A stretch of DNA of 64,000 nt from Epiperipatus broadwayi (lineage: Eukaryota > Onychophora > Udeonychophora > Euonychophora > Peripatidae): contig JAQFVV010006705.1 in NCBI GenBank assembly GCA_028023455.1, positions 312,001 to 376,000 of the forward strand, read 5' to 3'. This document shows positions 11,390 through 23,160 of this stretch, piece by piece. Numbering within the stretch: position 1 is the first letter of the stretch; every line of letters starts with the position of its first letter. The position numbers were made by a program, and so were the translations under genes. The notes beneath the pieces were generated by a model that ran no database searches, was not told the origin of the DNA, and saw only the letters and a program-made list of their open reading frames with translations.

Positions 11390-11535
11390 ATCTGTAGGGG
11401 GTTTGAACTCAGATTTTCACTCGACCCTCAACTATCCACGCTATCTCATACTGCTGACACACTTGATCACACACGTTGAAAAATCAAGAGTGCCAGCAGT
11501 ATGAGATAGCGTGGATAGTTGAGGGTCGTGTGAAC
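11390..11535. repeat. Short inverted repeat related to family C
   Basis: Arms at about 11430-11460 and 11483-11527 share CAGTATGAGATAGCGTGG in inverted orientation. GGTTTGAACTCAGATTTTCA at 11399 is the family C B-box-like end. No hammerhead core is present in this piece. Confidence 0.6.
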
Positions 11536-12778
11536 GTCTAACTTGTTTATATAAATATATCTCAGATCCACGACAATTTGAATATAAGTTGGATGTATAG
11601 ATATAAATTTCCTACAAATTTAAAATAAACTATTCCGAACCCAAACAATTAATATAAAAAAGCTACGTTTTGCTATCAACAACAGGCATAGAAATCCAAC
11701 TCATTTATTTAGAAATCTGTACCATCTGTTTAAAGTAGTAAAAATAGATCATTAAAAACTTAATTGAGACGTATAATTGTTTTGACATTTTAATCAATCC
11801 TTTCCGACTTACTGTATTTATATTAATCTTCAATAACTCTAAATTATTTCTCTTTAAACAGTTAATTAATTTAAAAAGCTTTTTTTTTTTTACGTTTTTT
11901 AAATTCACGTTTCTGGAGGAGGAACAAATAGAAAACAACATTTGAAACGTCTTTTATTTTATACAAATATTCTACAAAATATATAAAACAAATTAACTCT
12001 AGAGGCACTTAAAAAATGCTCTTAGTTATTGTCAATGGCGACCGCCTTTACCCGGAGTATTTTAATACAGAGATTTTTAAACAAATCTTTTCAACCGTCG
12101 CAATATCAATATCTCTGTTTCATTAGAGAAATTTTCTACTGTTCTCAACTGTTCTTAAAATAAAATACACTAAATTGTTATTATTATTTTAAAATTATTA
12201 ATTCATCTTTATTATTACAGTAACCAAAAACTTTTTTATTCCTTCGCGTGCTTTAGTTTCTCATGATTAGGGTAAGGGGCCATTGCCAAATAGAAAAGAA
12301 AAAAATTACTGAACTGCAAAATAATTCAATAAATGTTACCGAATATGCATTATCTATAATTAATATTTTTACTGTAATAAATTCATTATATTCTTCTATC
12401 TAATTTCAACTCTCACCATGGATGTAAGAAACAATCGATATTAAAGCGGAAGTTACTGTAAACCCCTAGCGACTTACGTATAAATTATGGCAATCCTCTT
12501 GATAAATGATAAACCACAGAGTGACCTATTTGTATTATAGCTCAGACCACATTTAATCGCTCTGTTACTGGCAAGATACAACGCAGAGGTGCATTGTATA
12601 TATAGTAACATGATTGAAACAATGGATAATAATATATAACGTAGTATGGTTTATTACTCAGTAGTTCCAAGGAAGTATGAGAATCCGAAATAAGAGCTGG
12701 ACAATGACCAATGGATTTAAAGTTCCAGGATCTGACATTTTATTATGAATCAAATATCAGGATAAATGGAAAGTAGTA
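11536..12778. other. Unannotated AT-rich stretch
   Basis: No recognisable gene, repeat or RNA. Open frames here are background and show no family motif. Confidence 0.5.
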
Positions 12779-13660
12779 ATATATTTCCATCTAAACATCC
12801 ATTAAAAGTATTATAACACAGCGAACCAGTGGAGGAATTTATTACAATAAGATAATTGAAAAATGTGCTATGCTTTGGTTTCTTACATCTCTGTAAGTTG
12901 CTATGGTTTGTTTCTATATTAGATCGAGAGTGGCATTCAAAAGATAATTCTCCTTTTGAATGCAATATTTTTACTTCCACTCTTAGCCTGGGGCAGTTAA
13001 CCTTAACTGGCTATTGTCCTAAGTAAAGAGCTGGATAATCTACACAGCGCATATTTTCATCTAAACATCCCTTAAAAATATATTATAGCAGGTAATCTAC
13101 CAGTGGAGAATTTATTACAATAAATAAGAAAATTAAAAAGTGTACTATGCTTTGATTTAATCATCATCATCAACCATAATCAATCCACTGCAGGATGAAG
13201 GTCTCTCCAAGTTCAGTCCATCTTTTCCAATCTCTAGCATCTCTTCTCCACATCAGCCCTGCACACTTTCTTATTTTATCCATCTATCTCACATGTGGTC
13301 TTTTCCTGGGTCATTTTCAATCTCTTGGAATCCAGTTTAAGATTTCAATTGTTCCATCTATTATCTCTTCTAGCAATATGTCCAGCCCAACTGCACTTCA
13401 GTCTTTTAATTTTTTCAATGTGGTCAGTAACATCTGTTTGTTCTCTTACCCGTATGTTGCATTTTCAATCTCTTTTTGTTACTCCCACCATGCATCTCTC
13501 CATACTATATATATATGAACTTAAGTGCTTTATCTTTACATTAGATCTCAGTGGCGTTCAAAAGGGAATTCTTTTGAAATGTAATAACCTGATAGTTTTA
13601 CTTCACTACTAACCTGGTGCAGTCAATTTTCTTAGCTACTGTCCTAAGTGAACAGCCTTT
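12779..13660 (+). repeat. Tandem duplicated block (~270-280 bp) split by a LINE
   Basis: Copy 1 (about 12779-13040) and copy 2 (about 13052-13152 continuing at 13515-13660) share ATCTAAACATCC, ACCAGTGGAG.AATTTATTAC, TGTGCTATGCTTTG, GTGGCATTCAAAAG, GCCTGGGGCAGTTAA and TGTCCTAAGTAAA. Copy 2 is interrupted by an RTE-like LINE 3' fragment, giving the order duplication first, LINE second. Confidence 0.75.
13157..13510 (-). pseudogene. RTE-like LINE, 3' end fragment, minus
   Basis: Starts with the TCATCATCATCAACC tail on the plus strand (3' end of the minus-strand element). Minus-strand translation runs through SWAGHIARR, TQEKTTCEI and ends near LHPAVD-like sequence, with frame breaks against the 5.2-6.2 kb copy. 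The two plus-strand open frames over this region (13195-13518, 13295-13612) are antisense shadows. Confidence 0.85.
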
Positions 13661-14255
13661 TAAATAATTATAAATGGATAACTCCACACACTAAATATTT
13701 CCAAATATATTAAACATATATAATATAATTTAGGTTTTAAATAAATTTGCATATTTTGACATTAACAATTAGTTATAGAGACTATACAGCAATATATATT
13801 GAGAGAGAGAGAGAGCAATTTGGTATGACTATACAAAACAAAGAAGGGCTATCAGATAAATGACTTACAACACTGCTCATAGAGGATGAGCATGTACAGA
13901 AAATGGATGATTATTACAGATTTTTAAATATTTCTTTATTTAATACTGTTGTGCATATCATTACAATTCATCTTTTCAAGTGGACTAATCTTAAACATTT
14001 TAATAATAATGTAATTAGGCATCAAATTATTAAATTATTATATATATATATCACTGTTTTTCTCTCCTATTTTTAACACATGCATGAAGTTTGAACTCTT
14101 AAACACATGTACTTAAATAACTATATCATTAACTTAAATTTATAAAGTCATCCATCTTTCTTCCTGATGTTTTTGGTAATAGGTTGTTCATTGGAAAGAT
14201 AGATGAGTTTTTAAAATTTAAGTTGGTATATTTTTTCAAACTATAGTAAATATGT
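13661..14255. other. AT-rich stretch with short microsatellites
   Basis: A GA run at about 13800-13814 and a TA run near 14038-14050; otherwise nothing recognisable. Confidence 0.5.
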
Positions 14256-14257
14256 TG

Positions 14258-14505
14258 TGAAAATATAATGGACTATTTCCATTATCTATCATCAAATGTT
14301 TGAATGTCCAAAAATTTTTAAACTTTACTTAAACTTTTCAAGTACAAACAACTTTTCAAGTACAAACAACTTGTTAGTAATAACACACAAATAAATAATA
14401 CATTTCAATTAGTATTATTCTCCCCTCTTCTTTGTTATCAATTTGTGTGTTATTAATAACAAGTTGTATGTATTTGAAAAGTTTAATTCTTTTAGTGTCA
14501 ACCTG
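14258..14505. mobile_element. Family A foldback, subfamily A2, short
   Basis: Left end GGACTATTTCCATTATCTA and the inner TTGTTAGTAATAACACACAA are mirrored by TTGTGTGTTATTAATAACAA and ...GAAAAGTTTAATTC on the right. The centre keeps only TATTATTCTCCCCTCTTCTT, so the tRNA-like part and most of the hairpin are deleted. Also contains a 17-bp direct repeat (CTTTTCAAGTACAAACAA) near 14334-14370. Confidence 0.65.
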
Positions 14506-15823
14506 ACCCCCAAATTGTTGAATAGACTCTAGCGATGAATATTTTTACTATGATGCCATGTTTGATTTTTATTTTGTGTGCAATTTAATCTTTTTTATGT
14601 ATATTACAACTTTCATTTACAGACTATATTATAATTTAAATAAAATCCATGTGTTCAAATCCATTTTTGGCAAGGGCACTGTGCACTTAGCATAATGATA
14701 CAAAACAAAAAATAAAGGAGGCGTACTTTATTGCAAATGACAACTATGCAATAAACTGAAAAGAATCATGCTTTGCAATCTCCAGAAAATGGTCTTTATG
14801 AAAGAAAACTTTTCATAAATTTTGCATAAATTACTGCTAAGCTTCACTTAAAATCTCAATGTAAGATGACACTCCCAAGATAGGTTATGAATATGAAGAC
14901 CTAAGTTCTCCAAAAGCGCTAAGCCATATAATTCTTTTTCTAATAGTACTAAGCTTCACTTTTTTGCATAAAGTGCAATTTAAAACTTACCAGACTATAT
15001 TATAATAAATATTTAAGCTTTCTAATATTAAAATTCTAAAACATGGAAAATTAATATTTTAAAATTGTGAAAATAAGTATCTAACTAAAGGTCCTACCGA
15101 TAACAAAGGCAAACATCATTATTGACTTCATGATATCTATTCCAAAAAGTTAAAAGAATGAAGTATTAGATATTAGAATTTTATGTTATTAAAAATTATA
15201 TATTTAGAGTTAGTTATCATCAAAAAAAATAAAAAAATTCTAAAAATTAATAAATATTTATGTATTAGATCTGCTGTGCCTTTTTACATTTGTATCAATT
15301 CACTGATAACTTTCTAATCTTGTGATCTGACTACATAATGTGCTCACTTGGATTTTATACAAACTTAAATGATAAATTCATCAAAATGGACCATGTTTAC
15401 ATGATATTTTCACAGATTTACAAAGTTATTGGCAGTCTGAATACATGTGAAAAGGTGTAGCAGTTCTAACGTGTGACAGACATTGCACCAGACTAAATCT
15501 AACAATGCTAAAAATATGAATTTCACACAAAAATAAATCTGAAAAAGTTTTACGCAAATCATAATATTACTTTAAATACAGACAAAATAATCACTAAATT
15601 ACAAATGCTTAAAATATGCACATACAATCCTTACCATGTAATATATAACAGTAATTGTCACAATGAAACAATCAATTTGTCTGTTCTATTTTATTTTAAG
15701 TGGATAAAATTTTGTTTCAAAATGGAGACTAAAAGTAAATTTTTTTTATTTTTCCCAAAATGGAGACTTACTTAACACATTGTTTTTCTGAAGGTTTGTG
15801 ATGATGGTGTTCTAGCTGTATTT
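14506..15823. other. Unannotated AT-rich stretch
   Basis: No recognisable coding or repeat family in this 1.3 kb. Confidence 0.5.
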
Positions 15824-16090
15824 TTGTATTGGACTATTTCCATCATCTAATATGAGTGTTGAATGTCTTTAGAAAAGTTTAATTTTTAGTTAAATATTCC
15901 AAATGCATTCAACTGTTAGTAATATCACAGCAAACAGGTTAGTATATGCACCAACTGTTAGTAATATCACAGCAAACAAATGTTAATAATATCACAGCAA
16001 ACAGGTTAGTATATGCACTAACTGTTAGTAATATCACAGCAAATAGGTTAGTATATGCACAATGTTTTGAGAGGTATTTTTCTTCCCTCT

Positions 16091-16215
16091 TCTTCAGGTG
16101 TTGCTGGCCTGACCAGTGACAGTACTAGCATGGGATTCGAACCTGGGTCCTTAGATTTTTGATTATTGAAATTTAAGGTAACGCTCTAACCAACTGAGCC
16201 ATCCTGCCAAAGGCA
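16091..16215 (-). repeat. tRNA-like sequence, left arm of family A
   Basis: On the minus strand: GGCAGGATGGCTCAGTTGG, then TAGAGCGTTACCTTAAATTT, then GGTTCGAATCCC. A- and B-box-like blocks are both present with about 55 bases between them, more than a plain tRNA. It mirrors 16708-16790 on the plus strand. It could provide a Pol III promoter. Confidence 0.6.
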
Positions 16216-16245
16216 ACAGTATGTAGTAATTTCATATTCTTATCT

Positions 16246-16440
16246 ATGCGGTTCCTCCTGATTTCTCCACTTTTTCCTCAGAGCAAAGTTGATTAGTGGT
16301 TTCCATACATTAAGTATAGTCACACTAGGTTGGCTTATGGGATTTTTTGCCATTGTCATGTGAGCAGCTTCTTTAAATTTTCTTCTTTGTACCTTTTCTT
16401 CTTTATCCAATATTTTTGTATTTTCCCAATCGAACGTATG
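16246..16440 (-). pseudogene. Penelope-like GIY-YIG C-terminal fragment, left arm
   Basis: Minus-strand reading is homologous to the right arm: FDWENTKILDKEEKVQRRK, FKEAAHMTMAKNPIS, VWKPLINFAL. Same protein segment as at 16450-16676, in inverted orientation. The frame is short and 5'-truncated. Confidence 0.65.
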
Positions 16441-16676
16441 TATCTAAAGTAGCAGACCATGTATGGACCAATGAACATACGTTCGATTGGAAAAATATAA
16501 AAATATTGGATAAAGAAGAAAAGGTACAAAGAAGAAAATTTAAAGAAGCTGCTCACATGACAATGGCAAAAAATCCCATAAGTCAACCTAGTGTGACTAT
16601 ACATAATGTATGGAAACCACTAATTAACTTTGCTCTGAGTAAAAAGTTGAGAAATCAGGAGGAACCTCATGGATAA
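16416..16676 (+). pseudogene. Penelope-like GIY-YIG C-terminal fragment, right arm
   Basis: An 86-codon open frame whose recognisable part starts around residue 12: VADHVWTNEHTFDWKNIKIL, DKEEKVQRRKFKEAAHM, NPISQPSVTIHNVWKPL. This has the 'a.H.w..gH.iDW....vld.e....rRk.KEa.hi' spacing of the C-terminal part of the GIY-YIG endonuclease domain carried by Penelope-like and related elements, including the conserved E of KEA and the N before the end. The first residues come from the palindrome centre, so the start codon is fortuitous. No GIY or YIG box remains upstream. 5'-truncated, non-functional. Confidence 0.7.
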
Positions 16677-16707
16677 GTATATGAAATTACTACATACTGT
16701 TGTCTTT

Positions 16708-16792
16708 GGCAGGATGGCTCAGTTGTTTAGAGCGTTACCTTAAATTTCAATAATCAAAAATCTAAGGACCCAGGTTCGAATCCCATGCTAGT
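16708..16792 (+). repeat. tRNA-like sequence, right arm of family A
   Basis: GGCAGGATGGCTCAGTTG at 16708 resembles a tRNA acceptor and A box; GGTTCGAATCCC at 16773-16784 is a near-perfect B box. The spacer is intron-sized, so no simple cloverleaf forms. Located just upstream of the hairpin motif at 16819. Confidence 0.65.
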
Positions 16793-16810
16793 ACTGTCAC
16801 TGGTCAGGCC

Positions 16811-16858
16811 AGCAACACCTGAAGAAGAGAGGAGAAAAATATCTCCCGAAACGTGCAT
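16811..16858 (+). ncRNA. Hammerhead-like hairpin of family A
   Basis: CTGAAGA at 16819-16825, then one extra A, a stem GAGAGG/TCTCCC with one mismatch (family consensus CCTCTC pairs fully), then GAAAC at 16848-16852. In the consensus of all family A copies the following bases are GTTGTG, giving palindromic ACGT for stem III, U-U at the cleavage position and GTG to pair with CAC just before CTGAAGA. In this copy TT is missing, so it is probably inactive. Position 10.1 is unpaired, unlike a textbook hammerhead. Confidence 0.4.
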
Positions 16859-16925
16859 ATACTAACCTGGTTGCTGTGATATTACTAACAGTTGAATGCA
16901 CGATTGTGCAATATAACACCTGCTC

Positions 16926-18739
16926 AGGATCTTCACCAGAAACAAAATTTAAATCACTACTCTTTTGTTATTTCTTCAAATGTGGTTGGGCTAATTTTTT
17001 TGATGTTGTCCAGTATGATTGGCACAAAAATGGGTGATAACCAGCACTCATAATTCAGCAGTTTTATAGGCTTTCCAATAGTCTGAATGAATGGTTGATT
17101 ACTCTTTCACATTTTGTTTGATGGCTATCATTAGAGTTGCCACTGTTCTACCATGAATTCTCAAACACTCATCAGTCTCCCTGTTCTGGAAGAATTCATC
17201 TGGATTGCAGGTTAATTTCCAGGGCCAGCTGTAAATAAATTGGATCACCTATTTTATTATTACAACCTCAAATATTACAAAACCATGAAGTGTGGATGTA
17301 ATCAACCACATTGATTTCAGTAGCAGGTAAACTCCAAATGTTCATTTTGTACTGTTTTTAAAAAAAGAAAAAAAATGTAGCATTAATCAGAAAATTGGAA
17401 AAATGAAGTAAAAAACACTTTGAGAAAAACTTGTCTGAACAAAATCTGGACAATAAATGAAAGTGTAAATTTATCATATTATTGGATAAGATTTTTTTTT
17501 TTTTTTTAGTGTAATGATAAATTCCAAATTATTATTGGATAAGATTGCAGGAATTATTTGATGGGATTGCAAGGTTAGACATTTTTCATGGATGTGAAAA
17601 GGAGTACCATCTCTCCTATATTGCAGGACTAATATATATGTAGCATTATTAATTGTTATTAAAATATTTCACTTACAGGTTTTACAAAAACAATTTTCTT
17701 TTTAGCCTGTAATGGCTTTTCTGTCATAATTTTCAGTTTTCTTAACGTACTTCATATATTTTCTAAGAGCTGACTTTTTAAAAATAAAATGTTTTCAAAG
17801 ACAACCCCCTCTAGTGACATAATTTTTAGTTTAATAATAAATCTTTTATAAAAATATTGCATCATAATCATTAATAATTACTGAAAATTATGTTTTTTGT
17901 GGCATTTAGCTGCAGGAAAAATGAATCTAAATATCAGCCAATAACCATCTCCTTAATAACTTTGTCAGAGCAATGGAATGTGCTGTCAATCACAGGCAAA
18001 AGTCTGTAAAGGTCTGTATACTGCTGACATCTCTTGGACTTCTTTTTAATTAATATACTATAAATGGAAGCTTCTTAGAAAAAATTGCTACAGCCTATCA
18101 CACTGTAATTTAACATATACAATGCTTTAAAACAACATAGAAAAGTAACAATCACAGCATCATCATGCCACCTAGAATATCAAATGTGCTAGTGGTCTCA
18201 CAGCTTACTTTTGTGAAACAGTTAAATAAAGTTTTCTAGACATCCATCATTTAATAGTAGATGATAGAAGTACTTCAATATATTATCATATCTGAAATAA
18301 CCATCATTAGAATCCTTCAGGCAGATAAGATAAATAAGTATGTGAATACAAAGAACTTCTGTATTTATATAACTATTTTTAAAAAGTCCATTGGTTCAGT
18401 AACTATTTATTTTTGGTGATCTAGTTTTTAACAACTATATGCACCCTTTGTACTTGTTTAGGATTGTCATAAAACTAAAAAAAATCACATGACCCCAGCT
18501 TACACAAGAGTTTTTAAAAGGAAACATTGTCCATTCTACCTCTATGCAGTCATTTATTATAAGATTGAGTAATCAATAGATATTTCATGGTAATATCATT
18601 CCTAGTGAAAATTTAAAGATTGCCACTAATTATTATACAACTGAGGTCACTGAAATATATAAAGTTAGTGAACTGGTATCAGAATTACAAAACTATGAAC
18701 ATATATCACCAGGTCCATCGATTATCCATGCTCATGGTA
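16926..18739. other. Unannotated AT-rich stretch
   Basis: Poly-T near 17490-17508 flanked by a short direct repeat (ATTATTGGATAAGATT at about 17480 and 17531). No recognisable gene, LINE or foldback in this 1.8 kb. Confidence 0.5.
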
Positions 18740-18744
18740 GATGG

Positions 18745-19680
18745 TGTTAAAATAAAGTAAAAAAAATGACAAAGGGGGCAGTTCAAAGGAAAATGGGGTG
18801 GTCAAGTTTTTATATGAGATGCAAAAAACAAAATTAAATTATTCTGTAGATTGCAATTTATGGACAATAAGAGAATAGCCTAAATAGTATTTATTTGAGT
18901 TATGACTAAAGGACAGGCAATAAGATGAATAAGAAAGGTAGTATAATATGCAAAAGATTTGGATATCCAAGATTTTAAGTCGGTGTACTTATACAAAAGG
19001 TGAGATGATTGTATTAGCAAAACTGTTGAGTGTTATAGTGGCAAGGAATGGGATAGAAGAATAGATTCATTAAGAAAAAATAGGGGATTGGAGAGATGGA
19101 GAACTAGTATGGAAAGTAAAGAGTTTAATTATATATATAGAAGTAAACAGAAAATTGGGTGCAAATTAATTTATGATAACAGCAAGGAAAATAATTTGCT
19201 GTTTAAGGCTCACACAGGATCGTTAAGGAATAAAGGAATATATACATAAAAGGAAAAGTATGGATGATTTAGTCTGCAAGTTATGTAAGAAAGAGATAGA
19301 AAATATTAGATATCAGTTAATTGAATACAAATACCTACAAGCAGAAAGGGTGCACATAATGAAGTTGTGGTAGAATAAATATAACCAAAGGGATTATACA
19401 GAAAATGGGATTCTTGGTTTTTATGCTGGGTTTGGGAAAAGATAAGCAGGATTTAAATATAGAGGCCATAGAGCTGACAAAGATTATGTTGTGGAAATGG
19501 GATGAAGCATGATAGAGAAGAATATGGGGAAAACAGGATGGAGAATAGAAAGAGAAGGGAAGGTAGCTAATAGGTTTCTCTGGGCATAGTGTCTGAGAGA
19601 TTCCCGAGTCCGAGAAAGGAGAAGCCATAGGGCATAACATCATTTCACTAATCATGGAAGCGTATGGAAAAGTCACGTAA
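18745..19680 (+). pseudogene. Second LINE family, longest 3' copy
   Basis: The longest copy of this non-LTR element. Recognisable plus-strand stretches include GKEWDRRIDSLRKNRGLERW (about 19040-19100), a Cys motif VCKLCKKEIENIRYQLIE (about 19270-19325) typical of the C-x-x-C...H...C domain at the C-terminus of many non-LTR ORF2 proteins, and VHIMKLWWNKYNQRDYTENG (about 19350-19410). Here the expected later His and Cys are R/Y, so the finger is broken. Stops and frame changes throughout. Sequence up to about 18745 appears colinear with an ORF but has no RT motif I can name. The minus-strand open frame at 19335-19676 is a shadow. Confidence 0.7.
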
Positions 19681-20439
19681 TGTTTTTGATATATATATAT
19701 TACAGAATTTATTACTTAAAATAGTGGTTTTTTAACTTCTAATAAAGGTAAAAATTACTTAGACAAATGATAAATAATAGTTTATTAGCTTGGTATTAGA
19801 TATTTAAAACCGACGTATTTTTTTGTTTTACTATGTTGATTAGTGTTTGAGATTTTGTACTGTGCACAAACATACTTACATATAATGCATATTTAAATGA
19901 TATATGTGTAAATATCAAACAGTGGCATTTTATGGTTAAGGTGTTCACGTGTATTTTCTTGCGCTTACGTATAAAAAAAAGTTCGTGTTCTGTTTAAATA
20001 AAAAGGCTTGTATTTTAAACATTCGCCTTAAGTAAGACGAAAGTTATTCTCACATATACTTAAAAGTGATAGATCGAATTTTTCTATCTGATGCTTGTTG
20101 CAATGCACAGACCCGGAGCAGCTGTATGTTCTAATAGTAAATAGATTTGCTTAAGTCAGCAAGTCATTCTTCTCTTGTAACATTTCTGATACCGTACAAT
20201 TGCTGTGACCAGCATATTAACCGTTCACAGTTGAAGCAAATCTGATCAGAAAGGCAATATTGATTTTTTTTCTCTTTCACTTTAATAATTGTAATAAAAA
20301 GAATGGTGACAATAATTATAATATTACACACACTGTAGTAAGATATTTAAGTAGTATATAAAATACTATTATAAAATTAATTGCATTATTATTATAAATA
20401 TATGTATGTATGTAGACACATCTATTTGCAATTGTATTA
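19681..20439. other. Unannotated stretch
   Basis: No recognisable feature. Slightly higher CpG content around 19800-20230 than nearby, but no open frame or motif. Confidence 0.4.
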
Positions 20440-20590
20440 TTCATCTAAACATAGGAGATTTAAACTCAGACTTTCAAGCCCCTTCACTATCCATACTATC
20501 TCATACTACTGATACACATGACCACACACATGCAGAAAAGATAAATAATCACCAATATACGTATTTCGTGCTAAACCCAGCATTTAATAA
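20440..20590 (-). mobile_element. Family C fragment
   Basis: TTTAAACTCAGACTTTCAAG, TGACCACACACATGCAGAAA, CAATATACGTATTTCGTGCT match family C. The minus strand retains the GAAATACGTATATTGG half of the hammerhead (stem III palindrome, cleavage site, stem I TTGG), but the sequence ends inside stem II, so the CTGATGA half is missing. Confidence 0.7.
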
Positions 20591-20631
20591 ATAATTATTT
20601 GCATTCCTATGCTTGCACAAGCTGTTAAAAC

Positions 20632-20876
20632 AGAGACAAAATTCTCCACACAGTAGTTCCATCTAGGGTAAGCCAGAGTAATCAGTGGATGCAAAAAAGT
20701 ACAGTGCTTTCAGATCCAACGTTCCTCACTGATGAAAGCCACAATCTAGAAACCAATCTGGGTATAGTGGATGAGCAGGCACTAGATAGGGATTTTAGGT
20801 ACAAACCTTTTTGCATCCATTGATTACTCTTGATTGCATTGGATAGCATTACTATATGAAGAGTTTTGCCTCTTTT
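20632..20876. mobile_element. Family D foldback with hammerhead-like core
   Basis: Arms 20633-20698 and 20808-20874 are inverted copies (GACAAAATTCTCC ... CAGAGTAATCAGTGGATGCA). Between them on the plus strand: CTGATGA at 20729-20735, hairpin, GAAAC at 20749-20753, then CAATC where family D normally has TAGTC. The cleavage triplet is therefore ATC, which hammerheads tolerate poorly. One tail-proximal arm plus one hammerhead-containing arm. Confidence 0.75.
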
Positions 20877-21189
20877 AATTAATTGCATTGTACAATACCA
20901 TTTTATTAATAGTATTGATGGGTTAATTATCTTATTAATAGTCCACTATCACATAGGTGCTCACATGTATATATGCATTCTCTTCTCATCTTAATTCCAC
21001 TATATTGTAACTATACATTAGTGTAGGAAGTCAGATAAACCTTTCTCATTATTTCATTAAAAAAATGCTTTTCAGATGAGCAATAAAAATGAACACCTAA
21101 ATCTGCAGGCCCAATGTTGATAGCTTAATAAATTGCATTACATCACTCACAGAAAATAGGAAATACTTTCTAAACACTTTAATATAGAT

Positions 21190-21412
21190 ACACATATACA
21201 AACATATATATATATGAAGAGAAATAAAAACAAAATTACTTCTCTATATAGCCGATTTAATATTTCAACAGTAAGATTCTTCATCAGAAATTACAGCAAA
21301 ATGGTATTGTACTGTAATTTCTGATGAAGATCAGTCTTCTGGTTGAAATATTAAAGTATTTATATAGAAAAGTGATTGTGGTTGTTTTTATATATTCTCT
21401 CCAGTTAGTTTA
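21190..21412. mobile_element. Family I foldback with hammerhead-like hairpin
   Basis: Arms at about 21216-21298 and 21310-21405 are inverted copies (GAAGAGAAATAAAAACAAAA; TTAATATTTCAACAG). Plus strand: CTGATGA 21321-21327, one unpaired A, a six-pair stem GATCAG/CTGGTT (with G-U pairs), GAAAT from 21344. The left arm reads the same on the minus strand. No clear stem III or cleavage site. Followed by a TA microsatellite near 21428-21460. Confidence 0.65.
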
Positions 21413-21464
21413 TATATTTATTATTTATTTATATATATATATTAATATATATATATATATAGGG

Positions 21465-22220
21465 AGAGGGAGCAAGAAACGAGTAATCTGCTAGATTTAA
21501 TAACTGATATAAAAATCATCTATATATAATCAAAATACTCTAAAATAAATTCTACAATATTCAATATATCAATATAAAAAATGAATAATAGCTAATAGTA
21601 TTTATTTTATCTAATTTTACATATATATATATATTAAATAAAAGATTTTCATAGATTTATAGATTTAAATATTAAAAATTTAAACGAAATTCTCTTTATA
21701 TTTTTTTATTATTTTTTAGCTATAATGCAACGAAGTGAACTATTAACCAAAAACAGATATTGAAACTGAAAGTATGCCATCTAGCAATATATTTCGTTTA
21801 AAACATTTGAAACAAATTCTTCTATCAGATGGTGTAATTTATGATACAATATCTGCTTATAATTGGTATTATACTTCATTGCATCTTGATCAAATTTATT
21901 TACAAAAAATCAGAGAATTATTATTAAATTTACTAACATTTATATGCATGCATGCATACAGCATGCATATCATGACAGTAATAATATACCATGGTGGTAA
22001 ATAAAAAAAACAGAAAACAGTTGTAATAATGTTTTGAATTATTGAATGATTAATTTCTTAACTATCAGACATGGACAATTTGTGCTTCTATTTTGGAACC
22101 ACTCATTCTGGATTTCATTATTCTTGCACAGTATTAATCTACAAAAAGATGCATGCAATAATCATTGATAAACAACTATGTGTTAGTATATTTATGCATC
22201 AGAGTGTGAAGCACTCTCTA
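21465..22220. other. Unannotated AT-rich stretch
   Basis: Open frames at 21774-22004 and 22071-22331 show no recognised motif and have the AT-rich composition of background. Confidence 0.4.
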
Positions 22221-22224
22221 TTGA

Positions 22225-22465
22225 GATCAAAGTCAAATAAAATATTAGATAATATATACTCTGCCTTTTATATGTACATTGTTTTTATAGACGTCATCAT
22301 CAATTTATACCCAGCATTTTATAATAAATAGTTGATTATTAATTAATGGATTGGTTATAAATTGATGATGATGGTTACAAGCATCTTTATATAAAGACAA
22401 TTTGTATGATGGGGATGGAGTATATATTATCTAATATTTTATTCGACTTTGATGTTGTAAGATGC
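22225..22465. mobile_element. Inverted repeat (foldback), single copy
   Basis: About 22225-22308 (ATCAAAGTCAAATAAAATAT...GACGTCATCATCAATTTATA) is mirrored by about 22355-22455 (TAAATTGATGATGATGG ... ATTCGACTTTGATG). No hammerhead-like core is visible. Confidence 0.7.
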
Positions 22466-23160
22466 AGATATCATACAAACAGTATGATCCGCATAATATA
22501 AAGTAACTATTTATCCCAAGAAAACAAATTACAGTATAAAATTGAATTATTATATATTTAAAAGCAAACTTAGGTAACATACAATTCTAAATGACAGTGA
22601 TGATGAATAGAAAATATATCTTGTTAAACTTATCCTCCATATTTTCGTATCACAATTGTAGTAGAATTTTATATGCAATGAAGACAAAAAAGTTTACATT
22701 GAGAATGTTGAAAAAAAATTGATTTAATTTTCTGCACATTATTAACTAAAAATAAACTTGATACCAATGTACTTGGCTACCTACATTCTATTTTCTCTTT
22801 AGTTGAATTTTAAACACTGCTACCATGTCAAGAAAGAATACTGGAATGACTAATCAATAAATTTAAGATTCTTTTGAACTGGAAAAAGGATTTATTGTAA
22901 TACTATTAATAATTTATAAATTCAATATTTAATCTAAAATATCTTATTGCTTTTCATTGATGGCTCTTTTTGTTTGTTTTCTTTCAAACTTTTAGTATTA
23001 TTTGTCTTTTCAATTTCTTATTTAGTTTTGAGGAAGTGGGAGAAGAAGGGGCTTGAGAGAGGATTTTTGATTTGTCAATACTATCTCATATTGCCTTAGT
23101 ACTTGGAGGGGTGACCACCTGGGGACCCTAAGTGCTGTAGGCCTTCTAATTTTTTGTCAA
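22466..23160. other. Unannotated stretch
   Basis: No recognisable feature apart from slightly G-rich sequence near 23030-23130. Confidence 0.4.

Larger units (their letters stand above)
15824..16925. mobile_element. Family A: head-to-head pair of Penelope-like 3' ends, ~1.1 kb foldback
   Basis: The two halves are inverted copies meeting near 16440-16480. From the centre outward each arm has: a GIY-YIG-type coding remnant, a tRNA-like sequence with a clear B box (GGTTCGAATCCC), a CTGAAGA-hairpin-GAAAC motif, and an end region CTAACAGTTGAATG. In the left arm the end region has been locally triplicated (ACTGTTAGTAATATCACAGC at about 15913, 15955, 15980s and 16020). Coding reads outward on both arms, so these are two 5'-truncated copies joined at their 5' sides. 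Smaller relatives lie at 14.3, 25.8, 33.7, 44.7 and 52.0 kb. Confidence 0.8.
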
